DNA from: Isoptericola halotolerans
GTDB taxonomy: Bacteria; Actinomycetota; Actinomycetes; Actinomycetales; Cellulomonadaceae
Length of the DNA stretch: 64,000 nucleotides
NCBI RefSeq assembly: GCF_013149785.1
Contig: NZ_JABEZU010000002.1
Coordinates: 186,001 to 250,000 of the forward strand
Direction of reading: 5' to 3'
Position numbers and translations under genes: made by a program
Shown: positions 1 through 7,934 of the stretch, piece after piece
Numbering within the stretch: the first letter of the stretch is position 1
Layout: each line of letters starts with the position of its first letter
Notes under the pieces: generated by a model
Seen by the model: only the letters and a program-made list of their open reading frames with translations
Databases searched by the model: none
Told to the model about the DNA's origin: nothing

Positions 1-261
1 GCCCCACGACCGTCGTCGGCGAACGCGATCGCGATGTCGCTGTACTTCCCGATGCTGCTCCTGGCCGGGCTGTGGACGCCGGGACCGATCATGCCCGACC
101 TGTTGCGTGACATCGGCCAGTTCACCCCGCTCGGCGCTGCTGCCCAGGCGCTGACGACGGGCTGGTTCGAGGCCGGCTTCCCGACGCTGCAGATGGTGGT
201 CATGGTCGTGTGGACGGCGGTGCTGCTCCCGCTCGCGATCCGGTTGTTCCGCTGGAGCTGA
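1..261 (+). CDS. ABC-2 type transporter permease, C-terminal end (5' truncated)
   Basis: The reading frame is open from the first base of the window, so only the last 86 residues are seen. They contain two hydrophobic segments, one starting at the AMSLYFPMLLLAGLW stretch and one at the extreme C-terminus. The G-LWTPGPIMPDLL pattern followed by a TPLGAAAQAL segment is the usual last-loop arrangement of ABC-2 permeases of drug or lipid exporters. An ATP-binding partner would be expected upstream, outside the window. The substrate cannot be inferred. Confidence 0.75.
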   Translation, partial: APRPSSANAIAMSLYFPMLLLAGLWTPGPIMPDLLRDIGQFTPLGAAAQALTTGWFEAGFPTLQMVVMVVWTAVLLPLAIRLFRWS

Positions 262-386
262 CACCACCCGGTGCCCTCGGAGGGCGGACCGGGACGTTCC
301 TTCTGCCGGCGACCCGCGCCGAGCACGTCGCCGCGTCGTGCGCGGGCCGGAGACGCCCGCGCTGGCGTGGTACCGCCGTCCGGGGG

Positions 387-923
387 TCAAACGGCGGTAG
401 GCGCGGACGCCTCCCCGGCGTCGAAGACCGACATGATGACGGTCGCCGTGCTGGTGAACCCGACGGCGAGGGCGAGAAGGAGGGAAGGGACGAAGTCGCT
501 CGGCGAGGGGATCCAGCCGCCGAGGATCCACGGCAGGACGACCAGGGTCACCACCGCGAGCGAGGTCAGGACCTCGTTCGCGGCGAGTGCGAGAGACTTC
601 CTCGTCGCGCCCACCCTCACGATGCGACGGGACGTGTCGACGGTGGCGGCCACGAGCGCCGCCGCCAGCACCAGGAACGCGACAGCCGCCCAGACCGGCC
701 CCACACCGACCAGGGCAAGAGCGACGATCAGGGGCAGGCTGTAGGCGGTGAGCACCCACCGGGCGCCCGCCCGCATGTACCGGTCCGACGTGCTGCCTGC
801 GGCGCCGCGGGCCCGGTGCAGCGCCGAGTCGAGGTAGAAGAACACCGCCAGCATGAACATGCCGACAAGGGTCGCTGCGATGCCCGCGAGGGCGAGCAGG
901 AAGGCATCGGTTGCTTCGGGCAC
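387..923 (-). CDS. Conserved membrane protein of unknown function
   Basis: This 178-residue protein has about five hydrophobic segments: residues ~5-30, ~55-75, ~78-98, ~115-140 and ~145-168. A basic patch containing SRRIVRVGATRK lies between the third and fourth. I recognise no catalytic motif. It is convergent with the upstream ABC permease and divergent from the amidotransferase gene. The start is an ATG preceded by a GAGGTG-like ribosome site. No function is assigned. Confidence 0.7.
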   Translation of the reverse strand: MPEATDAFLLALAGIAATLVGMFMLAVFFYLDSALHRARGAAGSTSDRYMRAGARWVLTAYSLPLIVALALVGVGPVWAAVAFLVLAAALVAATVDTSRRIVRVGATRKSLALAANEVLTSLAVVTLVVLPWILGGWIPSPSDFVPSLLLALAVGFTSTATVIMSVFDAGEASAPTAV

Positions 924-1075
924 GATCGTTCACCTCCTTCTCCCGGCGCGCCTGGATCACGGCGGGCGCCGAGTGCCTGTCGTCACATTCAAGACCCTGT
1001 GGTCACCACGCGCTCAAGAGCTCACCGCTCTGTCGTCCGCGGCGGCTGGCGCAGGAATCGGCCTACGCTGCAAGG

Positions 1076-1822
1076 GTGAAGCCGTTCCTGCTCCTGGCGA
1101 CGCGCGCCGAGGACGTCGCCGCCGACGGCGAGTACGAGGCGTTCTGCCGGTACGGCGCCCTCGCACCCGACCAGCTCCACCGTGTCCGCCTCGAGGAGCG
1201 CCCGATGCCGCGGCTCGACCTCGACCGGTACTCCGGGATCATCGTCGGCGGCGGCCCGTTCAACTCCTCCGATCCTGACAGCGAGAAGTCGGACACCCAG
1301 CGGCGCGTGGAGCGTGAGTTCACGACGCTGCTCGACGAGGTCGTCGACCGTGACTTCCCCTTCCTCGGTGCCTGCTACGGCGTCGGCACCCTGGGGCAGT
1401 ACGCCGGGGGAGTGGTCGACCGGCTCTACGGCGAGGCGGTCGGCGTCGCCACCGTCGAGCTGACCCAGGAGGGCATGGCGGACCCGCTGCTCGCCGGGCT
1501 GCCCCCGGCGTTCGCCGCCTACGTCGGGCACAAGGAGGCCATGCGCGGTCTGCCACCCGGAGCCGTGCGGCTCGCGCTCTCGCCCCGGTCGCCCGTCCAG
1601 ATGTTCCGCCTGCGGTCCCACCTCTACGCCACCCAGTTCCACCCCGAGCTGGACCTCGCCGGACTCACCCAGCGGGTGCAGGTCTACCGCGACTACGGGT
1701 ACTTCGCCGCCGACGAGGCCGACGACGTCGTCACCCGGGCGGCAGCCCGCCCCGTCACCGCGCCGATGCGGGTCGTGCGCAACTTCGTCGACCGCTACGG
1801 GCACCGCCCCGACGGCGGATAG
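1076..1822 (+). CDS. Class I glutamine amidotransferase (GMP-synthase-like GATase1)
   Basis: The 248-residue protein has the GATase1 fold signatures. The nucleophile elbow is GACYGVGTLG with the cysteine expected to attack glutamine, and the late FHPEL segment supplies the histidine of the catalytic triad. Proteins of this stand-alone type resemble GuaA N-terminal domains and release ammonia from glutamine or hydrolyse gamma-glutamyl compounds; the physiological substrate is unknown. I chose GTG 1076 because homologues begin close to the KPFLLLATR strand; the open frame upstream has no family similarity. The Nudix gene follows after 9 bases, so the two are probably co-transcribed. Confidence 0.85.
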   Translation: MKPFLLLATRAEDVAADGEYEAFCRYGALAPDQLHRVRLEERPMPRLDLDRYSGIIVGGGPFNSSDPDSEKSDTQRRVEREFTTLLDEVVDRDFPFLGACYGVGTLGQYAGGVVDRLYGEAVGVATVELTQEGMADPLLAGLPPAFAAYVGHKEAMRGLPPGAVRLALSPRSPVQMFRLRSHLYATQFHPELDLAGLTQRVQVYRDYGYFAADEADDVVTRAAARPVTAPMRVVRNFVDRYGHRPDGG

Positions 1823-1831
1823 GGTCGCGGC

Positions 1832-2332
1832 ATGCCGATCCCCGACCACGTCGCCTCTCTGCGCACCCGCGTCGGCACCGACCTGCTGTGGCTGCCGGGC
1901 GTGAGCGCGGTCGTGCGCGACGGCGACCACCGGCTGCTGCTCGGGCGGCGCACCGACAACGGCCGCTGGGCCCTGCCGAGCGGCATCCTGGACCCGGGCG
2001 AGCAGCCCGCCGCCGGGATCGTGCGCGAGGTGCTCGAGGAGACGGCGGTGGAGATCGAGGTCGTGGAGGTCGTCGGGATCTTCAGCACCCCCGTCATCGT
2101 GTACCCCAACGGCGACCGGAGCGCCTACCTCGACACCCTCTTCCGGGCCTGCCCGGTCTCGCCCGCAGCGGCCCGTGCCGCGCGCGTCGCCGACGACGAG
2201 TCGTCGGAGGTCGGCTGGTTCGGCGCCCACGAGCTGCCCGCCGACCTCGCCGACTCCACCCGGGAGCGGCTGGCGCACGAGCGCGACTTCCTGGCGGCCA
2301 CCGACCGGGCCGCGCTGTTCGAGCGACCCTGA
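1832..2332 (+). CDS. Nudix hydrolase
   Basis: This 166-residue protein carries a nearly canonical Nudix box, GILDPGEQPAAGIV followed by REVLEETAV, at about residues 50-73. The usual glycine of the final REUXEEXGU element is alanine. Such enzymes cleave nucleoside diphosphates linked to another moiety, with Mg2+ held by the glutamates. The short length and lack of extra domains do not tell which substrate it uses. It follows the amidotransferase gene by 9 bases and probably forms an operon with it. Confidence 0.9.
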   Translation: MPIPDHVASLRTRVGTDLLWLPGVSAVVRDGDHRLLLGRRTDNGRWALPSGILDPGEQPAAGIVREVLEETAVEIEVVEVVGIFSTPVIVYPNGDRSAYLDTLFRACPVSPAAARAARVADDESSEVGWFGAHELPADLADSTRERLAHERDFLAATDRAALFERP

Positions 2333-2364
2333 GGTCCGCCGTCGTGCCCGGATCGTGGACGCGC

Positions 2365-2393
2365 TGGACGCCGCTCGACGGCGCGCGTACTGT
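2365..2393 (+). promoter_or_regulatory. Candidate promoter for the aro leader transcript
   Basis: A TGGACG hexamer at 2365-2370 and a TACTGT hexamer at 2388-2393 are separated by 17 bases, a good housekeeping-sigma arrangement. Transcription would begin about 2400-2401, exactly at the GTG of the leader peptide. The leader peptide would therefore be read from a leaderless mRNA, which fits the absence of any ribosome-binding site before it. Confidence 0.5.
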
Positions 2394-2400
2394 CGTGGCC

Positions 2401-2466
2401 GTGAACATCCGTTGGTATTGGCGCTTTACGCCGGCTCCGCTGGGAGCTCGGCGGGCTCGCGCCTGA
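2401..2466 (+). CDS. Aromatic amino acid leader peptide (attenuator peptide)
   Basis: The 21-residue reading frame VNIRWYWRFTPAPLG... holds Trp-Tyr-Trp-Arg-Phe at residues 5-9, all three aromatic end products of the pathway. It lies 163 bases upstream of the DAHP synthase gene and is followed at once by a strong terminator hairpin. This is the classic layout of transcription attenuation: scarcity of charged aromatic tRNAs stalls the ribosome on this run and should prevent terminator formation. A comparable leader (aroR, Phe-Tyr-Phe) precedes aroF in Corynebacterium glutamicum. The GTG start has no Shine-Dalgarno sequence and may be leaderless. Confidence 0.75.
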   Translation: MNIRWYWRFTPAPLGARRARA

Positions 2467-2492
2467 CCGACACCTTCCACCGGAGCCAGCAC

Positions 2493-2526
2493 AGGGCCTG
2501 GGACGCACCATGCGTCCGGGCCCTTT
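2493..2526 (+). terminator. Attenuator terminator hairpin before DAHP synthase
   Basis: Bases 2501-2507 (GGACGCA) pair with 2511-2517 (TGCGTCC) around a three-base loop. After a small internal loop, 2493-2498 (AGGGCC) pairs with 2519-2524 (GGCCCT), and a short T run follows. The hairpin lies between the leader stop codon and the DAHP synthase start, so it would terminate transcription when leader translation is unhindered. A competing pairing of GGCTCCG (2433-2439) with CGGAGCC (2481-2487) is possible. Confidence 0.7.
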
Positions 2527-2629
2527 GTCGTCGGGGCTTCCGGTCGGGACCGGTCCGCCCCCGGCGACGCGCCGGACCGGCGACGTGCCGGACCTTCCCT
2601 CGACCGACCACTCACGACCAGGAGCCCCG

Positions 2630-3757
2630 ATGAGCCCCACGACCACGCCCGCCGCGCGCGGCACCGCGACCTCGGATGATACTGACCTGATGGCCGAGAC
2701 CTCTGACCTGCGCGTCCGCGCGCTCGACCCGCTGCCCGCCCCCCGGGCGATGCGCACCGCCCTGCCGCTGGGCACCCAGCGCAGCGACCTGGTGACGACG
2801 TCGCGCCGCGAGGTCCGCGACGTCCTGGTCGGCGAGGACGACCGTCTCGTCGTCATCGTCGGTCCGTGCTCGGTGCACGACCCGGCGGCCGCGCTCGACT
2901 ACGCGCGACGGCTCGCCCCTCTGGCGCGCGAGCTGTCCGACGAGCTGGTCGTGGTCATGCGGGTCTACTTCGAGAAGCCGCGCACCACGGTCGGCTGGAA
3001 GGGCCTCATCAACGACCCGCACCTGGACGGCTCGCACGACGTGCACCACGGCCTGCGGCTCGCCCGCGAGGTGCTGCTCGGTGTGCTGGACGCCGGTGTC
3101 CCGGCCGCGTGCGAGTTCCTCGAGCCGACCTCCCCGCAGTACATCGCCGACGCCGTGACCTGGGGCGCGATCGGTGCGCGCAACGCGGAGTCGCAGGTGC
3201 ACCGCCAGCTCGCGTCCGGCCTGTCGATGCCGATCGGCTTCAAGAACGCGACCGACGGCGACGTGCAGATCGCGGTGGACGGCTGCATCACCGCCGCCAG
3301 CGAGCACACGTTCTTCGGGGCGGACTCCGAGGGCCGCGCGGCCGCCGTCGAGACGGCCGGCAACCCGGACTGCCACGTGATCCTGCGGGGTGGGCGCGGC
3401 GGACCGAACTACGGCGTCGACGACGTCGCTGCCGCCCTGGGCGTGGCCCGCACGTCGGGACTGGGCGGGCCCGTGGAGCAGGGCGTGATCGTGGACGCCT
3501 CGCACGGCAACTCGGGCAAGGACCACGTGCGCCAGGCGGAGGTCGTGCGGGAGATCGCGGCGCGCCTCGCGGACGGTGAGCAGGGGATCACCGGTCTGAT
3601 GCTGGAGAGCTTCCTCGAGGCCGGGGCGCAGAAGCCCGGGCCGCTGGACTCGCTGGTGTACGGCCAGTCGGTCACCGACAAGTGCATGGACTGGGGCACG
3701 ACGGCGGAGCTGCTGGAGCTGCTGGCCGGCGCGGTGCGGTCGCGCCGGGACTCCTGA
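2630..3757 (+). CDS. aroF: 3-deoxy-7-phosphoheptulonate synthase, type I (DAHP synthase)
   Basis: This 375-residue enzyme catalyses the first step of the shikimate pathway, joining phosphoenolpyruvate and erythrose 4-phosphate. The type I family motifs are clear: VVIVGPCSVHDP for the phosphate site, MRVYFEKPRTTVGWKGLINDP, GARNAESQVHRQLASGLSMP, GFKNATDG, ILRGG and DASHGNSGK. The length matches the AroF/G/H group of about 350 residues plus a short disordered N-terminus. ATG 2630 is chosen because AGGAG lies five bases upstream. An aromatic leader peptide and terminator precede the gene, implying control by attenuation in addition to any feedback inhibition. Confidence 0.95.
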   Translation: MSPTTTPAARGTATSDDTDLMAETSDLRVRALDPLPAPRAMRTALPLGTQRSDLVTTSRREVRDVLVGEDDRLVVIVGPCSVHDPAAALDYARRLAPLARELSDELVVVMRVYFEKPRTTVGWKGLINDPHLDGSHDVHHGLRLAREVLLGVLDAGVPAACEFLEPTSPQYIADAVTWGAIGARNAESQVHRQLASGLSMPIGFKNATDGDVQIAVDGCITAASEHTFFGADSEGRAAAVETAGNPDCHVILRGGRGGPNYGVDDVAAALGVARTSGLGGPVEQGVIVDASHGNSGKDHVRQAEVVREIAARLADGEQGITGLMLESFLEAGAQKPGPLDSLVYGQSVTDKCMDWGTTAELLELLAGAVRSRRDS

Positions 3758-3772
3758 CGGCCCCCGCCCGTC

Positions 3773-3826
3773 GTGAGCGTCTCTGTTCGTCAGGAATCGA
3801 CGCCTGAATGCTGACGAACAGAGACG
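3773..3826. repeat. Hairpin repeat, copy 1 (left flank of the DUF559 gene)
   Basis: The first 34 bases are identical to those of the copy at 4881-4937. A 16-bp perfect inverted repeat (3778-3793 with 3811-3826) makes a strong hairpin. It lies between the convergent DAHP synthase and DUF559 genes and probably acts as a two-way terminator. Confidence 0.8.
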
Positions 3827-3834
3827 GTGGCGGC

Positions 3835-4866
3835 TCAACCGAGGCGGAGCACCGCCTCGGGGGGCCACGGGGCAGGCCGCCAGCCGGAGTAGCGGAGGAC
3901 CTTGGCGACCTCCACACCGACACGACCGTTCCACGCGTCGCTGCCGGTGAGGCGGCGCACGACGGTCCGCGAGGTGTCGAGGCGGTTCTGCCGTGCCCGG
4001 TCCCGATAGAGCGCTCGCGGGGTCGAGTGGACGTCCTGCCCGTCGATCTCCACGAGCAGCGTCGTGCCGTCCGGCAGCCGCCACGCCATGTCGACGCGAG
4101 CGAACACCTGCCCGTCGGGTCCGGCGACCTCGAGCTGGAGGGCGTCGGGCGGGAACCCGTCGTCGACGCAGGACAGGCGTGCCCAGGTCTCGGCCGGGGA
4201 CTCGGCGCGAGCGTCGGCCGACGACCACCAGTCGCGGGTGCGCCGCATGCCGCGACGGCGGGCGGCGTCCCGGTGCGTGGTCTCCAGCTCCTGCGGCGTC
4301 AGGAGGCCCTGGTGCAATGCCGAGTCCATGAGCGCGACGGCGTGGCGCCGCCCCACCTGCGGCACTGCCTCGACGAGCGCTCGGGCGACGGGGACGCAGC
4401 GGAAGCCGTCGACGTCGACCCACCGCGCCACCGCTGACCGCCGGAGGCGGACCGGTGGGCGCTCGGCACGGGGTGCGCCGGTCGGCATCGCGACCTCGGG
4501 CGTGATGTCCACCGGAGCGCCCTGGACGCCGTGGAGCACCAGGGCGCAGAGGCCGGTGGCCACCGAGCCAGGATGGGCCAGCAGCCCGAGGACGGCTGCC
4601 CGCCGACGTCGGAGGTCGAGGTCGATGCCGGTCCGTTCGCGCCCGGTCGGTGCGGTGTCGAGCACCCCGCGCACGGGCCGCTCCCACTCCGTGGTGCGCA
4701 GGCGGGCCTGGACCTGCTCCCTGTCCATGCCGGCGAGCAGGCACTGTCGGACGGACAGCAGGCCCTCCTGCCGGGCAGCCAGCGCGAGCAGTGACGCGGC
4801 GAGGGGCTGGGGGCGGCGCGGCACGGATCGAGGCAACCAGATCGCCGGGCGCGCTGCCGCCGCCAT
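3835..4866 (-). CDS. AbiEi-like antitoxin domain / DUF559 (Vsr-like nuclease fold) protein
   Basis: The 343-residue protein starts with a winged-helix type region (about residues 20-70) like AbiEi antitoxin-domain proteins. It ends with a DUF559-type domain around residues 255-325, whose core is LLVEIDGQDVHS followed by DRARQNRL. DUF559 belongs to the PD-(D/E)XK/Vsr-like nuclease superfamily, and the E-x-D-G-x-x-x-H pattern is its usual signature. Such genes are common and repeated in actinobacteria, with no settled function. No AbiEii toxin gene is adjacent. ATG 4866 sits just inside the right-hand hairpin repeat, so gene and repeats look like one cassette. Confidence 0.75.
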   Translation of the reverse strand: MAAAARPAIWLPRSVPRRPQPLAASLLALAARQEGLLSVRQCLLAGMDREQVQARLRTTEWERPVRGVLDTAPTGRERTGIDLDLRRRRAAVLGLLAHPGSVATGLCALVLHGVQGAPVDITPEVAMPTGAPRAERPPVRLRRSAVARWVDVDGFRCVPVARALVEAVPQVGRRHAVALMDSALHQGLLTPQELETTHRDAARRRGMRRTRDWWSSADARAESPAETWARLSCVDDGFPPDALQLEVAGPDGQVFARVDMAWRLPDGTTLLVEIDGQDVHSTPRALYRDRARQNRLDTSRTVVRRLTGSDAWNGRVGVEVAKVLRYSGWRPAPWPPEAVLRLG

Positions 4867-4880
4867 CCACAGCACCTGGC

Positions 4881-4937
4881 GTGAGCGTCTCTGTTCGTCA
4901 GGAATCGACGCCTGGTTCCTGACGAACAGAGACGCTC
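4881..4937. repeat. Hairpin repeat, copy 2 (right flank of the DUF559 gene)
   Basis: A perfect 22-bp inverted repeat (4883-4904 with 4916-4937) surrounds an 11-base loop. The first 34 bases are identical to copy 1. It lies in the 5' region of the minus-strand DUF559 gene and before the sigK promoter, so here it cannot simply be a terminator of the gene it flanks. Confidence 0.85.
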
Positions 4938-4971
4938 GTGCGGTGGGGGTGACGCGCGCCACGGCGGTCCT

Positions 4972-5002
4972 CACCCATCCAGGAAGCCGTCGGCACCGAA
5001 CC
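4972..5002 (+). promoter_or_regulatory. SigK-type promoter upstream of sigK-rskA
   Basis: CACCCATCC (4972-4980) is followed after 16 bases by CGAACC (4997-5002). The same two boxes with the same spacing occur before the fasciclin gene and before dipZ, while the spacers are unrelated. The boxes resemble the CCATCC/CGAA promoter reported for mycobacterial SigK. Its place before sigK implies autoregulation. Confidence 0.75.
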
Positions 5003-5043
5003 ACAGATGTCCCGGACGGTCCGGGACGTGCGACGCGCGACGG

Positions 5044-5652
5044 GTGCAGATCGACCGGATGACTCAGGTACGGCACACTGTGACGGTGCCGCCTTCCCTG
5101 CCGACTCCTGTCGACGATGCCCTCGTGGCGTGCGTCGACGGTGACCCGGCAGCGTTCGGCCCCGTCTACGACGCCCTGGCCCCGGTGGCCTACGGCACGT
5201 CGCTCGGCGTGCTCCGGGACCCGGACCACGCCGCCGAGGTGACCCAGGAGGTGATGGTCGAGGTGTGGCAGACAGCAGCCCGGTTCGACCCCTCGCGCGC
5301 CTCGGCGCGCACCTGGGTCGCGACCCTCGCCCGCCGTCGGGCGGTGGACCGCGTCCGCGCCGAGCAGGCGCGGCGGGACCGGGACCAGCGGGACATCGAC
5401 GGAACCGTCGGGGTCCCCGACCACGACCACGTCGCCGAGGACGTCGAGCGACGTCTCGAGGGCGCCGCCGTGCGCCGGTGCCTCGACTCGCTCACCGTCA
5501 CCCAGCGCGAGGCCGTCGTCGACGCCTACTACGGCGGCCGCACCTACCGCGAGGTCGCGGAGCGGCTCGGCGCCGCCCTGCCCACGGTGAAGTCCCGGAT
5601 CCGCGACGGCCTCGGCCGCCTGCGCGACTGCCTGGGGGTGTCCCGTGGCTGA
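5044..5652 (+). CDS. sigK: ECF RNA polymerase sigma factor, SigK type
   Basis: The roughly 200-residue protein has sigma region 2 (DPDHAAEVTQEVMVEVWQTAARFD) and region 4.2 (YYGGRTYREVAERLGAALPTVKSRIRDGLGRL). It directs RNA polymerase to a small regulon and is held by its membrane anti-sigma factor. The assignment to SigK rests on the adjoining RskA-like gene and on nearby fasciclin and dipZ genes with a shared promoter. GTG 5044, ATG 5059 and GTG 5080 are all possible starts. None has a strong ribosome site, and all lie downstream of the promoter at 4972-5002. It overlaps rskA by 8 bases. Confidence 0.88.
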   Translation: MQIDRMTQVRHTVTVPPSLPTPVDDALVACVDGDPAAFGPVYDALAPVAYGTSLGVLRDPDHAAEVTQEVMVEVWQTAARFDPSRASARTWVATLARRRAVDRVRAEQARRDRDQRDIDGTVGVPDHDHVAEDVERRLEGAAVRRCLDSLTVTQREAVVDAYYGGRTYREVAERLGAALPTVKSRIRDGLGRLRDCLGVSRG

Positions 5653-6430
5653 CAGCACCCGCGACTCCTGGGACCTGATCCCCGCCTACGCCCTCGACGC
5701 GGTCGACGACCTCGAACGCCGCGCGGTCGAGCGTCTCCTCGCGGACGACGCCGAGGCCCGCCGCGCGCTCGACGGGTACCGCGAGGTGGTCGCGGCCTTC
5801 GCCGTCGAGACCGAGCCGCCCGCCCACGTGCGCGCGGCTGTCCTGGACCGGATCGTGGCAGCCTCCGGAGGGACGACGAGCGCCGGTCACGCCGGCACGC
5901 GCGACACCGCCGGGAACGTTCCCGACGACGGCAGGGACGCGACCGGTGAGGCCGGCACGAACGTGGTGCCGATCGCGCCGCGCCGTCGGCGGTGGGCCGC
6001 GGTCGCCGTCGCGGCAGCGGCCGTCGTGGCCGTCGCCGTCCCCACGACCGTGGCGATCCAGGCCACCGTGGAGCAGAACCGCCTGCAGGAGCAGGTCGAC
6101 ACGGTCGCCGAGATGATGGCCGACCCGTCCGCGACCCTGCTGCGCGGCGACGTCGAGGGCGGCGGCTACGCCACGGTGCTCGCGGCGGGCGACGACTTCC
6201 TGTTCAGCGCGGGGGACCTGCCCGACGTCGGTGCCGAGTCCGTCTACCAGCTCTGGCTGGTGGGCGCCGAGGGCGACGTGACCTCGGCCGGCCTCCTCGA
6301 CGTGCAGGACGGCGAGACGGAGCAGCTCGTGCGCGACGCCTCGGGCATCGGCCTGGCGGTCTCCGTGGAGCCCGAGGGCGGTTCGGAGCAGCCGACCACC
6401 GACCCCGTCGTCGTCCTCGCCGAGGGCTGA
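5645..6430 (+). CDS. rskA: Anti-sigma-K factor RskA
   Basis: The 261-residue protein has an N-terminal cytoplasmic anti-sigma region (residues 1-70), beginning with the SWDLIPAYALDAVDDLERRAVE motif typical of RskA. A linker ends in PRRRRW, one transmembrane helix spans about 117-139, and an extracytoplasmic RskA C-terminal domain contains VYQLWLVGAEGDVTSAGLL. In mycobacteria the protein is cleaved in steps to free SigK. GTG 5645 lies inside the end of sigK, so the two are translationally coupled and co-regulated by the promoter at 4972. Confidence 0.9.
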   Translation: MADSTRDSWDLIPAYALDAVDDLERRAVERLLADDAEARRALDGYREVVAAFAVETEPPAHVRAAVLDRIVAASGGTTSAGHAGTRDTAGNVPDDGRDATGEAGTNVVPIAPRRRRWAAVAVAAAAVVAVAVPTTVAIQATVEQNRLQEQVDTVAEMMADPSATLLRGDVEGGGYATVLAAGDDFLFSAGDLPDVGAESVYQLWLVGAEGDVTSAGLLDVQDGETEQLVRDASGIGLAVSVEPEGGSEQPTTDPVVVLAEG

Positions 6431-6458
6431 TCCGAGCCGGGCTCAGAGGTTCAGGAAC

Positions 6459-6839
6459 TCAGAGATCGAGATGGCGGTCGTACCGCACGCCGAACCGGAC
6501 CTCGGTGAGACCGACCTCGTCGGTCCAGGTGCACACCCGGCGCAGGTCGACGACGCTGCGGACGCTGCACACCTCACCCTGCGGGGCGACGGCGTCCGCC
6601 AGCTCCTGAGGGGACGTCCCGGTCCGGGGGAGCACCGAGTACACGAGCCAGCACCCGCCGGAGCCGCAGCTCCTGTCGATCGCGGTGACCTGTGCTCCGT
6701 CGGGCAGGTCGGCGAGGGCGGAGATCGGGGGTGCTGCGGCTTCGTCGACCTCCAGCCAGGCCACCGGCGCGGCCAGGGCCAGCCCGGCGGCGAGGACGGT
6801 CGCGGCGGCGCCGACGACGAGGGTGCGGGTGCGGGGCAT
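6459..6839 (-). CDS. Small exported protein of unknown function
   Basis: The 126-residue product begins MPRTRTLVVGAAATVLAAGLALA, a signal peptide or N-terminal anchor, followed by about 100 residues. Four cysteines (CGSGGC, CSV and CTW) may form two disulfides. I recognise no family. It is convergent with rskA and divergent from the next gene. Its place inside the SigK cluster could be chance, since no SigK-type promoter precedes it. Confidence 0.6.
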   Translation of the reverse strand: MPRTRTLVVGAAATVLAAGLALAAPVAWLEVDEAAAPPISALADLPDGAQVTAIDRSCGSGGCWLVYSVLPRTGTSPQELADAVAPQGEVCSVRSVVDLRRVCTWTDEVGLTEVRFGVRYDRHLDL

Positions 6840-6880
6840 GGCTCGACCCTAGCTTCCGGGGGACGTGCGATCATCGCTCG

Positions 6881-7825
6881 ATGACGGCCATGCCCTGGAT
6901 CCCCGACCCTTCGTGCGGTGACTGGGTGCGCGCCGGCCTGGACCCTGAGGACAGCGACACCTGGACCATCCACGTCTTCGTCCCGCGGGGCTTCGAGGCC
7001 TACGCCAGGGTGCTCCACCCGCTGCGACGGGAGGCCGACGGCGTGGACGTCCGGTGGGCGCAGGTGGCGGCGGCGTTCGGCACGACGATGAGCCCGACGG
7101 CGAACCTGGACCGGCTGTGCCGGCGCCCCTGGTCCGGTGGCGAGGACGTCGTGACGCCGCAGGGCGAGGCGCTCGAGGCGCCTGCCGAGGGCGTCGTCCC
7201 GGCTGCCGTGCTTGCTGCCCTCTCCGAGCACCTCGCGCGGCACTCCACCACCCCGGGCAGCGGTGTCGTGGGCGTCTGGGAAGGGATCGGGGGGCTGGTG
7301 TCCTCAGGAGGCCGGGCCTTGTACGTGGCTCGGATCCCTGCGTGCTGGCTGCGGTGGCTCCTGGTGCCGTGGCGGAGGGTCGTCCGGGCGGCGGGGCGGG
7401 CCGCCTTCGAGCTCAGGCACCGGCGCTGGGCACGCGTCGAGTTCGGGCCCGCGCCGCCGGACCCCGACGCCCCGGCCCCCGGCACCGGCATCCTCGCCGC
7501 CGACGTCGCGGCGGGTCCGCGTCTCGACCTGCCTCACCGGAGCCACATCCTCTTCGCGGCGGGGATCGAGCAGTTCACGGGTCGGGACTGGGCCGACGAC
7601 GCGCCGTGGCTGGACGACGTCGACCGGAGCCAGCGGGACCCGCGGACCCCCGCGATCCTCTGGCCCGAGGATCGCGCGTGGGTGGCGGCGAACGACACGG
7701 ACGACGCGTGGACCCTGGTGGGCGGTTCCCGGGCGCTCGTGGACGCCCTCGTCGCGGACCCGGCGCTCGAGGCGCTGGAGCTGACCGAGGGCGCCGTGCT
7801 CGAGCATGCCGAGCCGGAGCGGTAG
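6881..7825 (+). CDS. Hypothetical cytoplasmic protein
   Basis: The 314-residue product has no signal peptide or membrane segment and no motif that I recognise. The central part is rich in Trp and Arg, and the C-terminus is acidic. ATG 6881 is chosen because it lies 41 bases from the divergent small exported protein and the composition upstream is not protein-like. The gene has no SigK-type promoter although it lies between rskA and the fasciclin gene. It ends before a double hairpin terminator. Confidence 0.65.
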   Translation: MTAMPWIPDPSCGDWVRAGLDPEDSDTWTIHVFVPRGFEAYARVLHPLRREADGVDVRWAQVAAAFGTTMSPTANLDRLCRRPWSGGEDVVTPQGEALEAPAEGVVPAAVLAALSEHLARHSTTPGSGVVGVWEGIGGLVSSGGRALYVARIPACWLRWLLVPWRRVVRAAGRAAFELRHRRWARVEFGPAPPDPDAPAPGTGILAADVAAGPRLDLPHRSHILFAAGIEQFTGRDWADDAPWLDDVDRSQRDPRTPAILWPEDRAWVAANDTDDAWTLVGGSRALVDALVADPALEALELTEGAVLEHAEPER

Positions 7826-7841
7826 GCGACCGCGCACGACG

Positions 7842-7917
7842 GAGCCGGACCGCCTCGTCGGATGACGAGACGGCCCGGCTCGATGGTTCCCGGACACCCC
7901 CTGCGTGCCCGGGAACC
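7842..7917. terminator. Double hairpin terminator between convergent genes
   Basis: Two inverted repeats stand in tandem. The first runs 7842-7881, with GAGCCGG pairing CCGGCTC and CTCGTC pairing GACGAG. The second runs 7885-7917, with GGTTCCCGG pairing CCGGGAACC. They separate the plus-strand hypothetical gene from the minus-strand fasciclin gene and probably work both ways. Confidence 0.7.
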
Positions 7918-7934
7918 GGACCGGGGGGTGACGG

